The notes: a model not told the origin generated them from the sequence alone. DNA of 64,000 nucleotides from Elephas maximus indicus (GCF_024166365.1 NC_064821.1:52417093-52481092), one strand, 5' to 3'; shown: positions 32,401 through 42,169, counted from the stretch's first letter. Made by a program: numbers and translations.

Positions 32401-35400
32401 AAGATGTTTATCATTAGTAAAAATAAGAAAGGCAGCAGCTATTTATCAAGCATCTAGAATGTCCTGGGCTTTGTGTTAGATGCATTACTTGTATTATTTC
32501 CAATTCTCCCAATAATCTTCCCCCCAAAAAAAAAAAAATCCTATGACGTAAATATTATTTCTACCATTTTTCAGATAAGCAAAGTAAAGCTCAGAGAGGT
32601 AATAAAACCAGCCCAAGTTCTCACAATTAAAGAGTAGCTGAGGTGTGATTCAAAATGAGGTAGTTTTGATTCTCAAACACCAAAGCCACACCAGTCCTTT
32701 TAATAAGAAGTAAAGTGTACTGTCGGAAACCCTGGTGGTGTAGTGGTTAAGAGTGATGGCTACTCAACAGAAGGTCAGCAGTTCAAATCCACCAGGCACT
32801 CCGTGGAAACCCTACGGGGCAGTTCTACTCTGTCCTTTAGTGTCTCAATGAGTCGGAATTGACTCCATGGCAACAGAGTTAGTTGTTTTGGAAAGTGTAC
32901 TGTGTGGTTACCACATGCCCCTACTATGCTAATCACCTTCCATGAATGGTCTCATAGAACCCCTGATGACCTGATCAGGTACACACTCTTCTCACCCTCA
33001 TTTTTGAAAGGAGAAATTGAAGCATATACTTAAGAAAGCAAATCTATCACTAACTCATGTGTTGCATTGCAAAAACCAAGGAAAAGGAGTTTTTGGAGAA
33101 TTCCCCATTTTCATTTATTTTTTTTTAATAGCCATAGGCCCCTTTGTGATGGCACACAATTGTAGCACCATTTATTGATACAGGGACTATGTATCAAGTA
33201 CTGTGCTGAGTGCTTTTGTATGGGATCTCATTTTACTCTCACTACCTATGATGTGAACATTCTCATCATTCAGTTTTACGAACAAGCAAAGGAGGTCAGT
33301 GTGGTAACTGACCTGACCCCAGGTCACAAAGTGCACCATAGGTACAAGGGTGAGCTTTCACCCCAGGTGCCTTGCTCCAAAGTATGTATTCTAAATCAGT
33401 AGTCCCCATTCCTGGTTGCACCTAAGAGATGCTGATTTAAATTCGTCTGGGGAAAAGAGTGGAGCCCAAAAGGTCAGCAGCTCAAATCCACCAGATGCTC
33501 CTTGGAAACCCTATGGAGCAGTTCTATTCTGTCCTATAGGGTTGCTATGAGTTGGAATTGACTTGCCAGCAATGGGTTTTTTGTTTGTTTGTTTGGGGAA
33601 AAGGGTGGTTGAGTCTTGGTATTTCTTGAAATTGAGCTATAATTTGTGTTCAATAAAAGGCATAAATCTGAAGTTTACTGCTTGATTAATTTTTACCTAT
33701 GTAACCACCACCTAGATCAAGAAGAGAGAACATTTCTAAAAGCCTAGGAAGTACCTTGGTGTCCCCTCCCAGGCTGCATCCCCACCCCTCTAGGCATAAA
33801 ATAAGGTGTAGTGTTCTGTTTTGTATCACCATAGCCTAGTTTTGCCTGTTCTAGAACTTCATATAAATGGATTCATGCAGAATGTGCTCTTTTGTCTCTG
33901 ACTTCTTTTGGTCAATATAATCTTTTTGAAACTCACCCATGTTGCTCATGTATCAATAGTTTGTTCTCTTTTTATTGTTGTATAGTATTCTACTGCATGC
34001 ATATAGCATTGTATTTTGTAAAAGTTCCCTGAATTGAGACGCAGGACCTTAAACAGCCATAGTATGCTACTGCCTTGTAGATGGAGAATCAGATATGAGA
34101 CTGCAAAGCCAAAGATAAAGGGCTTCTGGGTCATTTGTGGAGTCCCTGGGTGGTACAAACAGTTAACGTGCTCAGCTACTAACTAAAAGGTTGGAGGTTT
34201 GAGTCCATCCAGAGGCTCCTCAGAAGAAAGGTCTCATGATCTAATTCCAAAAAATCAGCCATTGAAAGCCCCATGGAGCACAGTTATACTCTGACACACA
34301 TGGTGTTACCACGGATCCGTGCTGACTCAACGGCGAGTGATTTGGTCTTCGCTTGGGTCATTTTTATATTTTAGCTACCTCTGTGCATGAGACGCTTCTC
34401 CACTGGTTCGGTCAGCTGGCTGGGCTAGGCGTAGGGGAGCCGGGTGAGGAGGCCTGTCCCTGAAGGCAGGGGAGAGCGGTTCTGGTCACTGACCTGACCC
34501 TCATGCCCTGGAACATCTCGGTGCTGGTGTGGAAGGGCAGCACGGTGGTGGCACTGACGCCGGGACAGTCCAGTAGCCCCAGGGTCAGGCTCTCCATGAA
34601 GGCGAAGGCTGAGGCTTTGGATGTGCAATAGTCGATGGCGCCAGGGATGGCAGACAGCGCCAGCACAGAATTGAGGCACACGATGTGGCCGTTCTGCAGC
34701 TCCAGCATGCGCGGCAAGAAGGCTTTGGTGGTCTGAAGGTGGAGGGAAGGTCAGTGTGGAGCAGCCACAGCTCCCAACAACCCCTCTACCCCTTCTTCAG
34801 GGACAGCAGACCACCCTGGATACCACAACTCCACCAGAGATGGAGGCTTCCCAGGAGAGGAGGTGGGCTAAGGGCTCTCTGGTGTGGGACACTGTGCTCC
34901 ACATTTCATAAGGTCATTCCACCTGTCTGGGCACCTTGTCCTTGGATATTCTTGCCTGCATGAACTCAACCCTGGTGAGCCTCTCCCTCCTTCCCCTCCC
35001 CCTTGCCCAGGCTCTCGGAGGCATATGGGTGGGAACGTGTCATTGTCACACCCAGGGGTGGCTCTGACACAGGACAGCCCTTACCCAGAACTGGCCCAGG
35101 GTGTTGATATGCTGGGACTTAAGGAGGGCGTCATCGTCGCTGTCCATCAGGCTCCTCCCGTGGACCACGGCAGCATTGTTCACCAGAATGGTGATGTCGC
35201 CCACCTGTGGACGAGACGGCACCACAGGGCTGTTAGGGCTGCTAGCCCTAGTCCAGGGGCAGGGACTCGGCCCCACCACTCATGGGCAGCGTGGTCCTCA
35301 AAAACTACCTTGCTGCTGTAAGCATCAGTCTTTATTTGTAAGATGGGGCTAATAACCCTGCCAGCGCTGTTCTGAGGATAAGAAACAGTTTATGGCATAT

Positions 35401-36011
35401 AACATACCTGGCACATAACACACTTACAATAAATAAGGTTACAGTTACATAAAAACAGTTAGCATTTACCATGCACCAGATACTTAATAGGGTGGTTTGT
35501 GTTCCCTTGGAGCTCACTGACATACTCCATCAAATAAATGGCTGGAGTTAGGATACTCTTTGTCCCAGAGGGCAAGGGAACATTTGCCCCAGTGTCTAGG
35601 AAAGAAACCTGTAACTTCTATACTTTCAACGGGAGAATGGACAACAACTGATACTCAGTAATCAAGCCACATCCCTAACCCCTGCACCTCAAAACACGTA
35701 CACACAGCCAGAGCCAGCTTCATGGGAGAGACCCTGCAGGCACCCTGGATAAAGCTGTTCTGTCAGCTTTCTGCAAAGCTCTTTTCCAAGTTGCCTGAGA
35801 ATGTTCTCTTTGCCTGACAGTGCCCACATCCAACTAAGCTGAGGACAAAGCCTCCCAGGCCACCTACCTTCTCCCGGACAGCTTTGGCTGTCTGGTATAC
35901 CTCCTCCCGGTTGCCCACGTCGCAGATGAAGTAGTGGCACTCTGTGCCCATCTGCCGGATCTCCTCCGTTGTCTCCTTCAGGCATTTCTCAGTCCGGCCC
36001 CATAGGACAAT
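26408..36011 (-). CDS. DHRS3: DHRS3, retinal short-chain dehydrogenase/reductase, exons 2-6 (5'-incomplete gene)
   Basis: This is a five-exon coding join on the minus strand: 36011-35868, 35204-35085, 34732-34494, 29349-29224 and 26492-26408. Together they give 714 nt, or 237 codons plus TAG. I recognise the product as DHRS3, an NADPH-dependent SDR that reduces all-trans-retinal to retinol at the ER or lipid-droplet membrane and partners with RDH10 (family knowledge). Every intron begins GT and ends AG, and phase is kept throughout. Assuming the usual 65-residue exon 1, the residues seen fall at NNA (122-124), Ser175, Tyr188 and Lys192 (YxxxK), the SDR catalytic set. The first exon, carrying the hydrophobic N-terminus and the glycine-rich cofactor motif, is not visible in this window. 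No frameshift or stop was seen, so the gene looks functional. Confidence 0.96.
27819..28025 (+). mobile_element. AfroSINE, GGAGTCCCTGG form
   Basis: AGAGTCCCTGGGTGATGCAA head, CCACCCAGAGGCACC and GGAGTGGACTCAACAACTGG end, T-rich tail. Confidence 0.9.
28043..28185 (+). mobile_element. AfroSINE with CAACAA tail
   Basis: GAGCCCTTGAGGCAAAG head. Tail ACACAACAACAACA instead of GGTTT. Perfect 12-bp duplication AAGAAGCCCATG at 28031-28042 and 28186-28197. Confidence 0.94.
28498..29049. mobile_element. Nonautonomous hAT (MER1-type) DNA transposon
   Basis: Terminal inverted repeats CAGCTCTCAAA and its complement in TTTGAGAGCTACTG. Flanking 8-mers CTAGAATA/CTAGAGTA match at 7 of 8. AT-rich interior of about 550 bp. 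Confidence 0.8.
29224..29349 (-). CDS. DHRS3: DHRS3 coding exon 5
   Basis: This exon is 126 nt. It starts with one base completing the arginine codon and ends with two bases (AG) of a serine codon. The acceptor is TTTCAG and the donor GTATGG. It encodes [16 protein letters not shown] through MHALIILK, residues 234-274, the substrate-side C-terminal region including a hydrophobic LLLLPW stretch. Intron 4, between this exon and exon 4, is about 5.1 kb and full of repeats. Confidence 0.95.
29636..30130 (+). mobile_element. L2 LINE fragment
   Basis: AGATTGTATCGCTGCCCTGC, CTCAGGGCCTTTTACCAGC and GGTGCTCAGTAAACACTTAC are L2 3'-region hallmarks in order. Confidence 0.8.
31165..31375 (+). mobile_element. 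MIR SINE
   Basis: AGCTGTGTGGCCTTAGGCAA, CTCTGAGCCTTGGTTCCATC and CTTGTGGGGTTGATGTGAGG. Confidence 0.82.
31630..31830 (-). mobile_element. MIR SINE
   Basis: TAGATGAGGAAACAGACGCA and AACTTGCCCAAGGTCACAAA, reversed core. Confidence 0.8.
32073..32247 (-). mobile_element. AfroSINE
   Basis: A-tail then AGTGCCGTCGAGTCGATTCT. Perfect 12-bp duplication TGGAACATTCAT at 32061-32072 and 32248-32259. Confidence 0.95.
32430..32700 (-). mobile_element. MIR SINE
   Basis: GCAGCTATTTATCAAGCATC, TTTTCAGATAAGCAAAGTAA and CTCAGAGAGGTAATAAAACC. Confidence 0.78.
32724..32891 (+). mobile_element. AfroSINE
   Basis: GGAAACCCTGGTGGTGTAGT head. Perfect 12-bp duplication AAAGTGTACTGT at 32712-32723 and 32892-32903. 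Confidence 0.95.
33160..33395 (-). mobile_element. MIR SINE
   Basis: CATTTATTGATACAGGGACT, GTACTGTGCTGAGTGCTTTT and ATCTCATTTTACTCTCACTA. Confidence 0.7.
33463..33594 (+). mobile_element. AfroSINE with internal deletion of the A-box region
   Basis: The head GAGCCC jumps straight to CAAAAGGTCAGCAG, losing the CTGGTGG...GCTAAC part. Duplication GGGGAAAAG[A/G]GTGG at 33449-33462 and 33595-33608. Confidence 0.92.
33615..34015 (-). mobile_element. Old L1 3' fragment
   Basis: AGATCAAGAAGAGAGAACAT and TTCTTTTGGTCAATATAATC blocks. Reversed translation contains [13 protein letters not shown], the L1 ORF2 C-terminal phrase. Confidence 0.7.
34137..34353 (+). mobile_element. AfroSINE, GGAGTCCCTGG form
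   Basis: GGAGTCCCTGGGTGGTACAA head and GCTGACTCAACGGCGAGTGA end. Duplication TGGGTCATTT at 34127-34136 and 34354-34363. Confidence 0.93.
34494..34732 (-). CDS. DHRS3: DHRS3 coding exon 4 (catalytic exon)
   Basis: This exon is 239 nt, entering in phase 0 and leaving with two bases (AG) of a split arginine codon. The acceptor is CTTCAG and the donor GTCAGT. It begins [10 protein letters not shown] and contains the active-site Ser175 in LNSVLAL and YCTSK with Tyr188 and Lys192 (numbering assumes a 65-residue exon 1). It is the key evidence that the enzyme is catalytically intact. It ends with MFQGMRV plus the split codon. Confidence 0.96.
34733..35084 (-). other. DHRS3: DHRS3 intron 3
   Basis: 352 bp, donor GTAAGG, acceptor CTTCAG. 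No repeat recognised. Confidence 0.93.
35085..35204 (-). CDS. DHRS3: DHRS3 coding exon 3
   Basis: This exon is 120 nt (40 codons, phase 0). The acceptor is CCACAG and the donor GTAAGG. It starts [16 protein letters not shown] and ends NTLGQFW, residues 114-153. It carries the SDR NNA motif that stabilises the central sheet of the Rossmann fold. It sits only 662 bp from exon 2 and 352 bp from exon 4, forming a compact exon cluster. Confidence 0.95.
35205..35867 (-). other. DHRS3: DHRS3 intron 2
   Basis: 663 bp, donor GTAGGT, acceptor CCACAG. The middle (about 35.33-35.52 kb) is MIR-like (CATAACATACCTGGCACATA). Otherwise no feature. Confidence 0.93.
35868..36011 (-). CDS. DHRS3: DHRS3 coding exon 2
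   Basis: This exon is 144 nt (48 codons, phase 0 at both ends). It is preceded by a pyrimidine-rich tract ending CCCAG and followed by a GTAGGT donor. It starts [10 protein letters not shown] and ends AVREK, corresponding to residues 66-113. This is the second strand and helix of the Rossmann fold, with the cofactor-discriminating arginine in WGRTE and the conserved CDVGN acidic turn. The upstream intron 1 runs to the end of the window. Confidence 0.95.
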
Positions 36012-36604
36012 CTGGGAGAAGACAATAACAGCACCCAACAGGTGGTCATTAAGAAAGCCACCATGATACAATGTCATCATCAGAATCAGTATTCAAAGTC
36101 ATTTGTCCAAAGACTGCCCTCCTTGATTCCATCCAAAGATCAAGTATGCGAAGCAAATCAGCAATATGGTTTTTTAGAGATTCATAGCCTACTCTTAAGT
36201 GAACCAATAGTTCTAAGCCCACAGCCCTTCCAGCAGGATGCCTGCTGCTGGCCCAACTCCAGTTATCCTATGTGTTTGGAAGCAATAGCAGAGCTGTTTC
36301 TGTATCACAGAGATTCTCACTTGCGAACCACCTGACCTTCTCACCAATTAGCTCCAGAGCCACATTCATTCACACCGTTAGGATAAGCTGAGAGGTTCCA
36401 GCCATCAGGCCCACGGATGCTGCCTGGAGCCTTGGACCTAGCTTTGATCATACTCCAAAGGCAGGCCAAAAGAGAGGCATCTAGGCTCCATGGAGAAGAT
36501 GCCACTCTCCCACAGAGCAGGTAATAGATGCGGGGCTCATTATGCCAAGAGGGGATCTTGTTAAGACCAGTAAATGGATTTTAAAAGGGTCTGGGCAAAT
36601 TTAT

Positions 36605-36933
36605 CAATGTCGCTGCTGTTGTTAGGTGCCGTCAAGTCGGTTCTGACTCTTAGTGACCCTCTGTACAACAGAATGAAACACTGCCCAGTCCTGTGCCATC
36701 CTCACAGTTATTGTTATGCTTGAGGTCATTGTTGCAGCCACTGTGTTAATCCATCTCGTTGAGGCTCTTCCTTTCTTTTGCTGACCCTCCACTTTGCCAA
36801 GCATGATGTCCTTCTCCAGGGACTGGTCCCTCCTGGTAATCTGTCCAAAGTATGCGAGACGAAGTCCTGCCATCCTTGCTTCTAATAAGCATTCTGGCTC
36901 TACTTCTTTCAAGACAGATTCGTTCGTTCTTCT
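36605..36933 (-). mobile_element. 5'-truncated RTE/BovB-like LINE
   Basis: Minus-strand translation has KEVEPECLLEARMAGLRLAY, SLEKDIMLGKVEGQQKKGR and STRWINTVAATM with no stop. Ends at the shared RTE 3' motif. Duplication GGCAAATTTAT at 36594-36604 and 36934-36944. Confidence 0.92.
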
Positions 36934-37632
36934 GGCAAATTTATGACTGGCCAGCCCTTAAAGGCTCAGAAGAGAAGGCCAGTTAATTTTCAACCTTGAC
37001 CTAAAAGAAGAAGGCACGGCACACCTCCCCACAATGCGTTGTTTGGTCACACAGAGGACTCAGATGGCAAAAGAGCCCAGGCTTGGATGTCTAAGGGGTC
37101 TAACTAAGAATAAGGTTAGTCAGCACAGAGCAGGGAAGGCTGGGGGTGGACACCAATATCGCTTGGAAGGATGGAGTCAGAGAAAGAGCTCAAAGGCTCC
37201 TGAGCGATTAGTCCAATGGGCTTCTATTTTAGTTTCTTTTATTTTTTTAAAATAATGAATAAAAATTCCCCCTTTAAAAAACAAAACCCGATATGGAAAC
37301 CGCATGAAGGAAACCAGTAAAAGGAATAAATGTATATGTCCAACTCTGTAGTGTTTTTTTACTTAAAAAGCAAACAATGAGAATAAACAGACTATTTTGG
37401 GAGTGTAGATATTTTAAACTGGGGGTTAGAGATGGTAACTCCAATCACATCAGCCAAAGAATACAAATGATTTCTGTATTTTGCTTTGTAACACTGTATA
37501 GACAAAGTTGCTAATGGCAACAGATTATCAACTATTTATCTTGAAATCTCATAACCGTCCCTTAAACAGAAAAGGCACTAAAGAGATCAGCTGGCTGGAC
37601 ACACAAATATGCTGGTGGTTCCCAATGAAGTG

Positions 37633-37656
37633 TATATATATATATATATATATATA
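37633..37656. repeat. (TA)12 microsatellite
   Basis: 24 bp of perfect alternation in an AT-rich, otherwise featureless stretch (36945-38090). Confidence 0.95.
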
Positions 37657-38096
37657 AATTAAATTACGGCTTTTAAAATAGTTTTAAAATATTTAAAAAA
37701 CAAAATTAAAATATAAATGTTCTCTCGACCCCGGAAACATCTGTGAAAGTCCAGCTGACAACTTCATCTAGTCCAACCATCCTACTTAAAGACTTAAAAC
37801 ACAGGAAAGGATTTACGAGGGAAGATTCCATCAGTTGCTTTCCATGACCACATAAGTCCATCAAGGACAAAAAGACTAAAATTAGACAGGCTCCAAGGGA
37901 CACTTCTTATCTGATGAAGTAGAAGCAGATTTAGACTGTGTTCCTCTAGGGGAGGCTAGGGAGATTCAGTTCAAGGAGAAGAAAAGAGATAAACATCTGT
38001 TCTAGTAAGGCAAGTATCCTCTACTCCACCAGACCCTCACCCTTGCCATGGGCTCACTGTCATTCAGGCTTCTTTCTAAACTCCCTTGTCACGCCA

Positions 38097-38340
38097 TCCA
38101 TCTGTCCGTCCGTCCGTCTGTCCGTCCATCCATCCACCCATCCCACCCACCCCATCCATCTGCATCTTCCTTTTTTCTTTCTTCCTCCCATTCCTTTCTT
38201 TCTTCCTTGCTTCCTTCCACTCCATCCATCCTTATTTCTATCCACCTACTTAATCACCCCATCCATCTGGATCTCTACTTCTTCTTTCCCTCCCTCCTTC
38301 CTTCTACCCCATCTATCCATTCATGTACCCATCCAGCTTT
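38097..38340. repeat. (TCCG/TCCA/TTCC)n degenerate tetranucleotide tract
   Basis: TGTCCGTCCGTCCGTCTGTC followed by CATCCATCCACCCATCC and TTCCTTCC variants. The two long overlapping plus frames here are repeat artefacts. Confidence 0.93.
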
Positions 38341-38344
38341 TGAG

Positions 38345-39338
38345 TAGGTCAGCCTAGCCTCCTTTCTGGTCCCTGCCCAACACCATCTTACCTCCATCCA
38401 ACTCATATGGGTAATAGGACCATAGGGCTTGCACTGTTCTCTAGGGTCTGGCTGAGGCTAAGAGAGGTGTCTTTCAGGACTCTGAAAATTTCTGGGCAAG
38501 TCAACAGAGAGGGGAGGCTTAAAGCTGCAGGGGCTTGTTGGAGGGTGCAGGAGTCCAGGTGCTCGGAGGGCAACTGGTAGCCCTCAGAGGGGTGTGGAGC
38601 AGTGGCCCAGATGGGTGAATTTCATCCTGGGAACGCTGGGTGCTACTCAGCACAAACAGGTTGTGCATGGAGTTCCCTCGGAAGGGGCACCAAGGGCCTG
38701 GGTGCTCTCTGGCCCCAGACTAACTCTTTCTGTCCCCTGGCTCTTTGGTAGAGCAAGGGGGGCAGGGGTTTAAAGTTCCATGGCCTGGTGGGGTCACCTA
38801 CAGACAGGGAACTAGGGAGGCCAGCACTTCTCCTTGGCTGCAAAAGCCCCAGAGGGGAAACGGCCTGAAGCTGGAAGAGGAAGTGAGGTCAAAGGCATTT
38901 ATGTTCGGGGGCTTATGGCCTGGCCCATCTTCCTGGGCAGGGAAATATACCCATGCCGGACCCCAGGTTTGGCTATTTCCTTTCAAGAGTCTGTTGAGGA
39001 AGCCCCCATGGGCTGGGGGAGTGGCCTCCTCCTGCTCCGTGTTCAGAGCCCCCACCTCTCCCAGGGCATCTGTGAGATGTTTGCATTCCCTCTGCCCCCA
39101 CCCCCCTACCCCAGGGCTTCTGTCTTGTTCATTTTGTATCCAGCCTGGTATGTGCTGTTTATTGACTGAATAAATAAAAGTTCAGGACCACAGGTAGGAT
39201 GATGGGGTGGGAGGTGGTTAAACCACCTCTCTAAGGTGAGAGACCATGCTTCCCACCATGACTGAGCGGTTTAGAGTACCAGAGCCTTCAAGACAAGGGT
39301 TTACTTGGACCAAGAGTCAAGAGACCCAGGGTTGCCCA
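38345..39338. other. Intronic sequence, no gene seen
   Basis: GC-moderate, nothing recognised. AATAAATAAA on plus near 39170 has no supported transcript upstream. Confidence 0.5.
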
Positions 39339-39340
39339 AC

Positions 39341-39499
39341 CAAACCCGAAACCCATTGTTGTCCAGTCTATTCTGACCCACAGTGACCCTACAGAACAGA
39401 GAACTGCCTCACAGGGTTTCCAAGGTGCAGCTGGTGGATTTGAACTGCCGGCCTTTTGGTTAGCAGGCGAGCTCTTACCCACTGCGCCACCAGGGCTCC
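39341..39499 (-). mobile_element. AfroSINE
   Basis: CCATTGTTGTCCAGTCTATT start and CACTGCGCCACCAGGGCTCC end. Confidence 0.92.
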
Positions 39500-39599
39500 G
39501 CCTCAAAATCATTCTAGAGGCAGAGCTGGGGGTGAGGAGCAGGTGGGGGCTGCAGCGCTTGGAGTGGGCAAGGATCCAAGCTCAAAGGAGAGTCAGACC

Positions 39600-40062
39600 C
39601 GGGCTGGGGTGGGTGTGCGGCTCTGGGAGGGCGTCTGCGAGGGTGCACCTGAGTTGCTCTGTGAGGGTGTGTCTCTGCGTGTGCATCTCTGTGAGTGTGT
39701 GCTTCTGCTTGTCTCTGTGCATGTGTGTGTGACTGTTTCTGCAGTGTGCCCGCAAGTGTCTCGACGAATGTGTCTCTCTGTCAATGTATGTCACGGAATA
39801 CGTGTGTCTGCGAGTGTGACTGTGTGTCTGTCTGTGATTGTGTCTGCATGTCTGCATGACTCTGTGTCTGTGCGTGCACACAGGCCCATGTTCTATGTGT
39901 CTGTGAGTTTGTGTGTGTGTGTGTGTGTATGTGTGTGTGTGTGTGTGTGTGCAGGCTGGTGCTCTGTGTGTCTTTGTGTGTGTGTGTACACAGGCCCGTG
40001 CTCTGTGTGCCTGTGGTTGTATGTCTCTGTGTCTGTGCATGTGTGCAGGCCGGTTCGCTGTG
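39600..40062. repeat. Long TGTG/TGTCTG-rich simple tract
   Basis: About 460 bp of GTGTGTCTGTG-type variants with a purer (GT)n core at 39907-39951. It yields long ORFs of Val/Cys or Thr/His repeats on both strands that are artefacts. Confidence 0.92.
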
Positions 40063-40079
40063 TGTCCTCAGGTCCTCTG

Positions 40080-40960
40080 ATGGGTGCCCTGATGTCCCCA
40101 GGGAGCTGTGCTGGACACATCTGTCTTTTTTTTTTTTGGCACATCTGTCTTTGATAGCTGCTCCACCAGTGGCATGTTGCTGGTCACTGGTGGCTGCAGG
40201 GACAGTCCTGGCTGCAGCCCTCCCTTGGCCATCACAGGCCACACCCAGTGCCCTGCCTGAGGGAGCCAGCTGGTAGAGGAGATGGGAGCCCTCCTGGTCA
40301 TTGATGCCCAGCAGGAGTTGCTCCAGCCACTGTTTCTTCCTGGCTTCCCCTCCTCCCTCAGTCCTCCCTTCCTCAACCCCTCTGGTGAACCCCAGAGTTT
40401 TGCAGGAAACTGTGGCAGGGACAGGTCAGCAGGCCAGCCCAGGTGGCTCTTGCCCAGGATGACCTGGAGGTGACCCCTGACAGCTGACAGGACAAGAGTC
40501 CCACCCAGGCCAGGATGAGGGTGAGAACAGAGCAGGCCCGAGGCCAGGGGGTCTGAATGGAGTGTGGGGCCAAGGAGCCGGGCGGGATGAGGAGATTTAC
40601 AACCTCAGAAGCTAATACGGCCACTGTTTAATTAACTCCCAGGACAAGGAGCAGCTGGAGAGGGTCAGGGCGCAGGGATTTACTCCTAAACTGGGTTTAT
40701 AAAAGAAGGGCGGGGGTGGCTGATGCCTCTGGCCTCCCCTCCCCTCTGGGCAAATGGTTAGCTTCTGCCCCTGCCCCTCCTGTGATGGGCAGCGAGGGGA
40801 GAAATACCCCTGTCCTCCAAGGAGCCCACACCTGCCATGGGCTACCTGCCCAGCCACGGCCTCTTCTCAGCCAAAGGCCTGGCGCTGCCGCCTGTCCCCC
40901 AGAGCTGCCCTCGAAGCAGCTCCGGCAAGCCTGACCTCCCAGCAACCCTAACCACTATGG
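40080..40960. other. Unique intronic block around the DR5 motif
   Basis: No repeat recognised. Besides the DR5 at 40460 it has TTTAATTAACTCC near 40630, TTTATAAAAG near 40695 with GGGCGGGGG following, and several half-site-like TGAC motifs (40460-40490). It looks like a regulatory region. Conservation cannot be judged from one sequence. Confidence 0.5.
40460..40476 (-). promoter_or_regulatory. Candidate DR5 retinoic acid response element in DHRS3 intron 1
   Basis: On the gene strand it reads GGGTCA-CCTCC-AGGTCA. This is an exact match to the RGKTCA-N5-RGKTCA consensus bound by RAR/RXR heterodimers. It lies in sequence I do not recognise as a repeat (40.08-40.96 kb), about 4.4 kb upstream of exon 2. 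DHRS3 is known to be induced by retinoic acid. Function at this site is inferred. Confidence 0.55.
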
Positions 40961-40964
40961 ATTA

Positions 40965-41080
40965 TTATAATCCATATTTTATAGCTGAGAAAACTGTTGC
41001 TCAAGAGATTAAGTAACTTGTCCAAAGCTACACTCACAGTAGGTGGTGGAAGCAGGCTTTGAACTCAGAGCCTTTGACCT
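40965..41080 (-). mobile_element. MIR SINE fragment
   Basis: GCTGAGAAAACTGTTGCTCA and AAGTAACTTGTCCAAAGCTA. Confidence 0.7.
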
Positions 41081-41342
41081 TCCCCATTCCTCTATGCCTT
41101 CCACAGATGCACCCTGCACCCACAGCACGATGGTATATCCTGAGCTTTGAGATTTCTAGTCCAAATCTCTTGCTCCCTCACTCTCAACTTCATCCCCACC
41201 AATGCGTCCTTCCTATACTTTATCTCAGTGTCTGCAACAACCCCCTCTGTCCGCTGGCCAGATTGCACGGAGGGTCTGGGCTGGGGCCTGTGCCTAGTGT
41301 TGCGTTCCAATGGAGAACAAATCAGACATGGTCCCTGCCTCG

Positions 41343-41452
41343 GTGATCTGCTTCCGAGAAATGAGCCACTGAAAACCCTGTGGAGCACAGTTATACTCTG
41401 ACACACATGGGGTTGCCTGAGTCAGAGTCCACTCAACAGAAGCTGGTCTTAA
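41343..41452 (+). mobile_element. 5'-truncated AfroSINE, GGAGTCCCTGG form
   Basis: GATCTGCTTCCGAGAAATGA through GGAGCACAGTTATACTCTGA. The head is missing. Confidence 0.82.
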
Positions 41453-41756
41453 TTCAGCAGTGTGGGTCCAACCCATGCCTCTGGGCGTCGGGGGCACCCA
41501 CTGTGGTGTGACTATTTGCATCTCTTCCCCCATTAAATGTAAACTCAGGAACTAGGTCCTTGTTGAGTGAATGATAGAGCTAGAGAGCTCACTGGGGCTG
41601 CAGAGGTCCTGTTTGCTTAGCTATTATTGTTGACACACTCACTCACTGCACAGTGCACTCAGCCCTGTGGTTGATGGGTCATTTGGAACCTGCATCCTGT
41701 CTCTTTGAGGCCCAGGACTACCCCTCACCCATTTTGGGTTCCCTTTGATTGATGCT

Positions 41757-41774
41757 TTTTTTTTTTTTTTTTTT
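41757..41774. repeat. T18 run
   Basis: Homopolymer, possibly a remnant tail. It sits between two GATGCT copies (GATTGATGCT and TTTTGATGCT). Confidence 0.8.
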
Positions 41775-41924
41775 GATGCTAACTAGTGCCCAGCACAGGT
41801 TGCGTCTCTGTTTTGAATGCCATGTTTACTCATGGACTCCTAGTCATGCAGAACCGTGCTTGGGTGTCCCATCAGCTCCAAAGCTTCCCTGGCTGCTCCT
41901 TCCATTTTCCTTATAACAACAACA

Positions 41925-42165
41925 GTAAAATATTACAATGGATAATATCTACTGAGTGCTTGACATAGGCCAGGCACGACCCTGAGTACCTCCGACATGT
42001 CCTCTCCTTGAATCCACACACCAACATGAGGTGGGTATAGTTAGTTACTCTCCCCATTTTATAGGTGAGGCTCAGGCAGGTAAAGCGAGTTTTTTAAGGT
42101 CACACAGCTCATAAACACCAGAGCTGGGGTTCGACCCACACCAGTGCAACGCCATGTTCCTCATG
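41925..42165 (-). mobile_element. MIR SINE
   Basis: TACTGAGTGCTTGACATAGG, CCCCATTTTATAGGTGAGGC and AGGTCACACAGCTCATAAAC. Confidence 0.85.
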
Positions 42166-42169
42166 GCCA

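Larger units (their letters stand above)
29350..34493 (-). other. DHRS3: DHRS3 intron 4
   Basis: Donor GTCAGT at 34493, acceptor TTTCAG ending at 29350. Holds L2, four MIRs, four AfroSINEs and an old L1 piece. The part 30131-31165 shows no gene or clear repeat. Confidence 0.9.

Noticed and set aside
34488-34500. Overlapping TGACCTGACCC half-sites at the exon 4 donor
   Set aside because: They fall on coding and splice-donor sequence with no valid DR spacing.
39456-40242. Long ORFs rich in Val/Cys (plus) or Thr/His (minus)
   Set aside because: They are translations of the GT-rich simple tract and an adjacent SINE.
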